From: DASZCR01 sp035942915
Lineage (GTDB): Bacteria > Acidobacteriota > Blastocatellia > Pyrinomonadales > Pyrinomonadaceae
Reading direction: 5' to 3'
Assembly: GCA_035942915.1 (NCBI GenBank)
Contig: DASZCR010000331.1
Coordinates: forward strand, 1-27,726
Length of the DNA: 27,726 bases
A model generated the notes under the pieces. That model was not told the origin of the DNA. It searched no databases and saw only the letters and a list, made by a program, of their open reading frames with translations. Of this stretch, positions 23,990 to 27,726 are shown piece after piece; positions within the stretch are counted from its first letter, which is position 1, and each line of letters starts with the position of its first letter. The position numbers and the translations under genes were made by a program.

Positions 23990-26041
23990 TTGAATCTGAT
24001 GGAATTGCAGGAAAAGTTGCGCGTCCGTGTGCGCCGCGCCGCCGCAGAGAAGTTCGGCGTCGAGTTGGAACAGCTTTCGATGGAGGTTCCGCCGCGCACG
24101 GAGTTGGGCGACCTCGCCTTCCCCGTCGCCTTCGAGTTGGCGAAGCGCATCAAGCAGGCGACGGGCGAGAAGCGTGCGCCGCGCGCGATTGCCGAAGAGT
24201 TGAAAGCCGAACTCGAATCGGCCGCTGAGGTGGCGCGCGTCGAAGTGGCGGGCGCGGGCTATCTCAATCTGTTCTACGACCGCGCGCTTTTTCTCGCACG
24301 CGCCATCGAACCCGCCGACGAAGCCCCCGCGCAGACGCAAGCGGACGAGGACGCGCGCCCGAAGCGCATCGTCGAGCACACGAACATCAATCCGAACAAG
24401 GCGGCGCACATCGGTCACCTGAGAAACGCCGTCCTCGGCGACACCTTCATCCGCACGATGCGAGCGGCGGGCGAGCGCGTCGAGGTCGAGAACTACATCG
24501 ACAACACGGGCGTACAGGTGGCCGACGTGGTGGTCGGCTTCATGCACATCGAGCAAATGACGCTCGAAGACGTGCGCCGCCTCGACGCGTCGCTCCCGCC
24601 GGAGCGCCCCTTCGACTATTACTGCTGGGACTTGTATGCGCGCGTCGGCCTCTTCTATCGCAACGGCGACCCGGACGCGAAAGAAGACCCGGAGCGTCTC
24701 AAACTCAGGCGCGAAACGCTGCACGCCATCGAGGAGGGAGCCAACGCGACCGCCGAGTTGGCCGACTACGTCTCGATGCGTATCACCGATTGCCATCTCG
24801 ACACGATGGAGCGCCTCGACATCCGTTACGACGTGTTGCCGCGCGAGTCCGAGATTCTCTACTTCATGTGGCAGCGCGCCTTCGAGCGGATGAAGGAGTC
24901 TGGCGTCATACACTTTCAGACCGAAGGGCGCAACGCGGGCTGTTGGGTGATGCCGATGGACACGCACACCAGCACCGAAGAACACGAGGCCGACAAGGTG
25001 ATTGTCCGCTCCAACGGCACGATTACCTACACGGGCAAAGACATCGCCTATCAACTCTGGAAACTCGGCCAGCTAGGCATCGACTTTTACTACAAGCCTT
25101 TTCGCACGTACCCGGACGGCCATGTCGTCTGGGTCTCGACCAGAGAGCCGTCGAACGACGGCGGTGACGCTGCCGCCGTGCCGCACTTCGGCGCAGGCCA
25201 GACGGTCTATAACGTGATTGACTCGCGGCAGTCTTACACGCAGGAGGTCGTGCGTCGCGGTGTGGAGGCCGTCGCGCCCGAAGTCGGAGAGGCGGCGAGC
25301 GTGCATCTCTCCTACGGGATGGTCGCGCTCTCGCCTGCCGCGTGTGCAGTGCTGGGCATCGAGTTGAGTGAAGAAGACCGCGCGCGTCCGTTCGTCGAGA
25401 TGAGCGGCCGCAAAGGCTTGGGCGTCAAGGCCGACGACCTCATCAACCGTCTCGAAGAGAACGCCTTGCGCGAGACCGTCTCGCGCCACCCTGAGCTATC
25501 GGCAGACGAGCAGCGCGAGGCGGCGCACGCCGTCGCCATCGGCGCGCTGCGCTACTTCCTCCTGAAGTGGACGCGTACCTCCGTGATTGCCTTCGACTTT
25601 CAGGAGGCGCTCTCTTTTGAAGGCGAAACCGGCCCGTATTGCCAGTACGCGGCCGTCCGCGCCAACTCCATCTTTCGCAAACTCGACGAAGAGGAATTGA
25701 CGCAGGCGCGTGCCTTCGTCCATGCTGGGACGGACGAGGCGTCGCAGTTGCGCGCGGTCTTCGACGGCGAAGGCGGCGATGAACTGTGGTCGCTTGTGAC
25801 GCTCGCGGCGCGTCTCGACGAAGTCGTCGCACAGTCCGCACAACAGGCCGAACCGGCCGTGCTCGCGAAGTACGCTTTCCAACTTGCGCGCGCCTTCAAT
25901 CTCTTCTATCACCGGCATCGCATCATCGCCGAAGAGAATCGCGCGCGCCGCTCTGCGCTCATCACGATTGCCGATTTTGTGCGCCGACAGTTGACGCGCG
26001 CCCTCTCGACGCTCGGCATCCATGTCCCCGAAAGGATGTGA
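23990..26041 (+). CDS. argS: arginyl-tRNA synthetase
   Basis: This 683-residue class I synthetase charges tRNA-Arg. It has the N-terminal Arg-specific domain (PRTELGDLAFPVAFELAK), the HIGH motif in NKAAHIGHLRNAVLGD, the KMSK-like region MSGRKGLGVKADDL, and the DALR anticodon-binding domain with GPYCQYAAVRANSIFRK and YHRHRII. At 683 residues it is longer than many ArgRS. The most likely start is TTG at 23990, because AAGGA (23974-23978) lies 11 bases upstream; the ATG at 23999 would put it 20 bases away. It is divergent from larC and followed after 108 bases by the DAHP synthase gene. Confidence 0.95.
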   Translation: MNLMELQEKLRVRVRRAAAEKFGVELEQLSMEVPPRTELGDLAFPVAFELAKRIKQATGEKRAPRAIAEELKAELESAAEVARVEVAGAGYLNLFYDRALFLARAIEPADEAPAQTQADEDARPKRIVEHTNINPNKAAHIGHLRNAVLGDTFIRTMRAAGERVEVENYIDNTGVQVADVVVGFMHIEQMTLEDVRRLDASLPPERPFDYYCWDLYARVGLFYRNGDPDAKEDPERLKLRRETLHAIEEGANATAELADYVSMRITDCHLDTMERLDIRYDVLPRESEILYFMWQRAFERMKESGVIHFQTEGRNAGCWVMPMDTHTSTEEHEADKVIVRSNGTITYTGKDIAYQLWKLGQLGIDFYYKPFRTYPDGHVVWVSTREPSNDGGDAAAVPHFGAGQTVYNVIDSRQSYTQEVVRRGVEAVAPEVGEAASVHLSYGMVALSPAACAVLGIELSEEDRARPFVEMSGRKGLGVKADDLINRLEENALRETVSRHPELSADEQREAAHAVAIGALRYFLLKWTRTSVIAFDFQEALSFEGETGPYCQYAAVRANSIFRKLDEEELTQARAFVHAGTDEASQLRAVFDGEGGDELWSLVTLAARLDEVVAQSAQQAEPAVLAKYAFQLARAFNLFYHRHRIIAEENRARRSALITIADFVRRQLTRALSTLGIHVPERM

Positions 26042-26068
26042 CCGCAACCCGACAGCAACGCCGCATCC

Positions 26069-26097
26069 TTTCATGCGCGGCGGACGTATCTTAGAAT
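26069..26097 (+). promoter_or_regulatory. weak candidate promoter for the DAHP synthase gene
   Basis: TTTCAT (26069-26074) and TAGAAT (26092-26097) are 17 bases apart in the 108-base argS-aro gap. The -10 box is reasonable and the -35 box poor. A short imperfect hairpin (26062-26077) overlaps the -35 box. Confidence 0.28.
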
Positions 26098-26149
26098 GTG
26101 GAAAGATTTGCTCCTGCCGCTGAGCAGCGAGAGGTGAGAGGAAGAAATT

Positions 26150-27172
26150 ATGCTCATCGTCATGAAATCCGACGCGACCGAGCGTGATATTGACGAGGTC
26201 GTCAAGGTCATCACGGAACTGGGTCTGCGCGCACACCCGATGCCCGGTGCTCAGCGCACGGCCATCGGCATCACCGGCAATCAGGGTGCGGTTGACCCCT
26301 CGCGCTTCGAGAACCTCTCCGGCGTCGCGGAGGCCATCCGCGTCAGCAAACCTTACAAACTCATCTCGCTCGACCTGCGGCCGGAGAAGACGGTTGTGCG
26401 CGTCGGCGGAGACGCGTCTATCGGCGGCGAAGAGCTGGCAATCATCGCCGGGCCGTGCGCTATCGAGAGCCGCGCGCAGGTCTTTGCCGTCGCTGAGGCC
26501 GTGCGCCGTTCGGGCGCGCGTTTCTTTCGTGGCGGCGCGTTCAAGCCGCGCACGAGTCCTTATGCGTTTCAGGGGCTTGGCGAAGAGGGGCTTAAGATTC
26601 TCGCTGAGGTGCGCGACACCTACGGCCTGAAAATCGTCACGGAAGCGATGGATGAGCACGGACTCGAACTCGTCGAGCGATACGCCGACGTGATTCAGAT
26701 AGGCGCGCGCAACATGCAGAACTTCTCTCTGCTCAAGCGCGCAGGCCATTCGCGGATGCCGATTCTCCTGAAGCGCGGTCTCTCCGCCACGCTCGACGAA
26801 TGGCTGCTCGCCGCCGAGTACGTGATGGCCGAGGGCAACTACAACGTGATTCTCTGCGAGCGCGGCATACGCACCTTCAGCCAGCACACGCGCAACACGC
26901 TCGACCTCGCAGCCATCCCGGCCGTGCGTCGTCTCTCGCACCTGCCCGTCATCGTTGACCCTTCACACGGCACGGGCAAAAACTTCATGGTCACGCCGCT
27001 GGCGCGCGCAGGCGTTGCCGTCGGCGCCGACGGCCTCATCATCGAAGTCCACGACCAACCGGAACGCGCGCTCTGCGACGGCGCGCAGGCGCTCACGCTC
27101 GAACAGTACGAGCAACTCGTCAGCGAAGTCCGCTCGATTCACGAAGTCATTGCGCCGACGCCCGTCGGTTAA
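26150..27172 (+). CDS. aroF: 3-deoxy-7-phosphoheptulonate synthase (type I-beta, with ACT/ferredoxin-like N-terminus)
   Basis: The 340-residue DAHP synthase condenses phosphoenolpyruvate and erythrose 4-phosphate in the first step of aromatic amino acid synthesis. A ferredoxin-like regulatory domain (about 1-70) is followed by the TIM barrel with AIIAGPCAIESRAQ, FFRGGAFKPRTSPYAFQGLG, IQIGARNMQNFSLL, ILLKRGLSAT, NVILCERGIRTF and VIVDPSHGTGK. This order is that of the T. maritima/B. subtilis-like type I-beta enzymes, whose N-terminal domain usually mediates feedback inhibition. The ATG is preceded by GAGAGGAAG at good spacing. A long hairpin 22 bases downstream of the stop closes the transcript. 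Confidence 0.94.
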   Translation: MLIVMKSDATERDIDEVVKVITELGLRAHPMPGAQRTAIGITGNQGAVDPSRFENLSGVAEAIRVSKPYKLISLDLRPEKTVVRVGGDASIGGEELAIIAGPCAIESRAQVFAVAEAVRRSGARFFRGGAFKPRTSPYAFQGLGEEGLKILAEVRDTYGLKIVTEAMDEHGLELVERYADVIQIGARNMQNFSLLKRAGHSRMPILLKRGLSATLDEWLLAAEYVMAEGNYNVILCERGIRTFSQHTRNTLDLAAIPAVRRLSHLPVIVDPSHGTGKNFMVTPLARAGVAVGADGLIIEVHDQPERALCDGAQALTLEQYEQLVSEVRSIHEVIAPTPVG

Positions 27173-27193
27173 AGCACAAGGCCGAAGCTCACA

Positions 27194-27255
27194 AGGCACA
27201 GTTGAAGATGAAAGGGACGCTCCTTCTTATCTTCAACTGTGCCTGTCGCCTTTTT
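27194..27255. terminator. long hairpin terminator between convergent genes
   Basis: A perfect 16-bp stem (27194-27209 with 27229-27244) continues inward as an imperfect stem toward a short CGC loop. TTTTT at 27251-27255 follows on the plus strand and overlaps the stop codon of the minus-strand receiver gene. It probably terminates the DAHP synthase transcript and may act in both directions. Confidence 0.75.
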
Positions 27256-27619
27256 ACTGCTGTCTTGTTTGAAGAATCTCTGCGAGTCTCTGTGTGAAGA
27301 CGGAGCGCGGGAGCACCTGTTCGACGCCTGCCTCTCTGGCGCGTCGCATCAGTTCAGTCTGGACGTGCGAGAAGAAGGCGACGAGAGGCACGTCGCGCGT
27401 CGAGGCATCCGACTTGAGCCGCGCGGCGAGCGCGAAGGGGTCGCAGAATTTCGCATGAAGGTCGAGGAGGACGAGCGCGCTCGTGTCGCGCTTGGCCTCT
27501 TGATAGACGGCGTCGGCCGTCTTCGGAAAAATCGTTTCGACGCCCACAGCTTCGGCCGTCCCGCGAATCTTCGCGGCGAAAAACAGGTCGTCGACGGCGG
27601 CGATGACGATGCGATTCAT
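27254..27619 (-). CDS. stand-alone receiver-domain protein (response-regulator-like)
   Basis: The 121-residue protein is a single receiver domain without an output domain. The acidic pair Asp10-Asp11 is near the N-terminus, the phosphoacceptor position is Asp53 (VLLDLHAK) and Ser84 takes the Thr/Ser switch position (PLVAFFSH). The conserved Lys of the usual K-P pair is replaced by Arg105-Ser106 (VLPRSVF), so phosphorylation chemistry may be weakened or changed. Such proteins act as phosphate relays or protein-binding switches; no histidine kinase is nearby. The ribosome binding site is strong (GGGAGGGG, 8 bases before the ATG). It converges with the DAHP synthase gene. Confidence 0.75.
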   Translation of the reverse strand: MNRIVIAAVDDLFFAAKIRGTAEAVGVETIFPKTADAVYQEAKRDTSALVLLDLHAKFCDPFALAARLKSDASTRDVPLVAFFSHVQTELMRRAREAGVEQVLPRSVFTQRLAEILQTRQQ

Positions 27620-27726
27620 TTATAATCCCCTCCCGGTCGCGGACGCATTGTGCAACGCGCGCTCCCTTCACGGCAAAGGCTCTCGAACAGTTGATATCGG
27701 CAAGCGAACAATCCGCGCACGCAGAA

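Noticed and set aside
23818..24153. Upstream extension of larC overlapping argS
   Set aside because: It lacks family similarity, is antisense to argS, and LarC starts normally at MKTLYFDC.
26062..26077. Hairpin after argS
   Set aside because: Short stem with a bulge and no T-run; it overlaps a weak promoter candidate, so I did not call a terminator.
27620..27726. Gene or RNA at the right edge
   Set aside because: The minus frame is open to a TGA that overlaps the receiver ATG, but about 35 codons show no motif; it could be a gene end, but I cannot support it. No tRNA-like fold was seen.

Overview
The window is a gene-dense, GC-rich bacterial chromosome segment. It most resembles an Acidobacteriota genome, possibly the Blastocatellia/Pyrinomonadaceae side. 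The best pointer is a secreted VWA protein of the 'VWFA-related Acidobacterial domain' type (7892-8845); the housekeeping gene repertoire fits but does not prove it. The phylum call is inference. I see no tRNA, rRNA, CRISPR, transposase or prophage gene, and no gene-free stretch longer than about 300 bases.

Left part, mainly plus strand (1-8845). A 20-codon tail of an upstream gene is followed by an ABC-2 permease and an acyl-CoA carboxylase beta subunit. This carboxylase converges on a minus-strand S41 (Ctp-like) protein across a long hairpin terminator. The S41 protein has lost its catalytic Ser and Lys. Divergent from it run ruvX and mltG, then four exported or lipid-anchored proteins ending in the VWA protein.

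Middle part, minus strand (23817 down to 8930). Fourteen genes lie head to tail: larC, folE, metG, tatD, yajQ, a long-chain polyprenyl synthase, a coiled-coil/HARE-HTH-like protein, a sugar-1-phosphate nucleotidyltransferase, an AmgK-like sugar kinase, asnS, a LOG-like Rossmann protein, an AIM24/TIGR00266 protein with a zinc ribbon, arginase and ddl. Several junctions are tightly coupled (ATGA overlap, 0, 2 or 7 nt). Peptidoglycan and lipid-carrier functions (Ddl, AmgK-like kinase, polyprenyl synthase, and MltG nearby) are loosely grouped.

The most unusual content is four intergenic arrays inside this run: 16859-16998, 18022-18127, 19550-19666 and 21850-21993. Each is built from a 7-nt unit, GTGAT followed by two purines, which runs into a short A/T-rich core and then continues in inverted orientation as (YYATCAC)n. 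The result is one large palindrome that nearly fills the gap between a stop codon and the next start codon. I count 48 exact units. Variant units stay in 7-nt phase and some are shared between arrays, which suggests a dispersed element family rather than independent slippage. The unit also contains AGGTGAT, a match to the Shine-Dalgarno complement of the 16S rRNA tail, and the opposite arm contains ATCACCT, the anti-SD sequence.

Right part. argS and a DAHP synthase run on the plus strand, divergent from larC. A receiver-domain protein on the minus strand converges with the DAHP synthase across a second long hairpin. The last 107 bases (27620-27726) hold no gene I can support beyond the ribosome binding site of the receiver gene.
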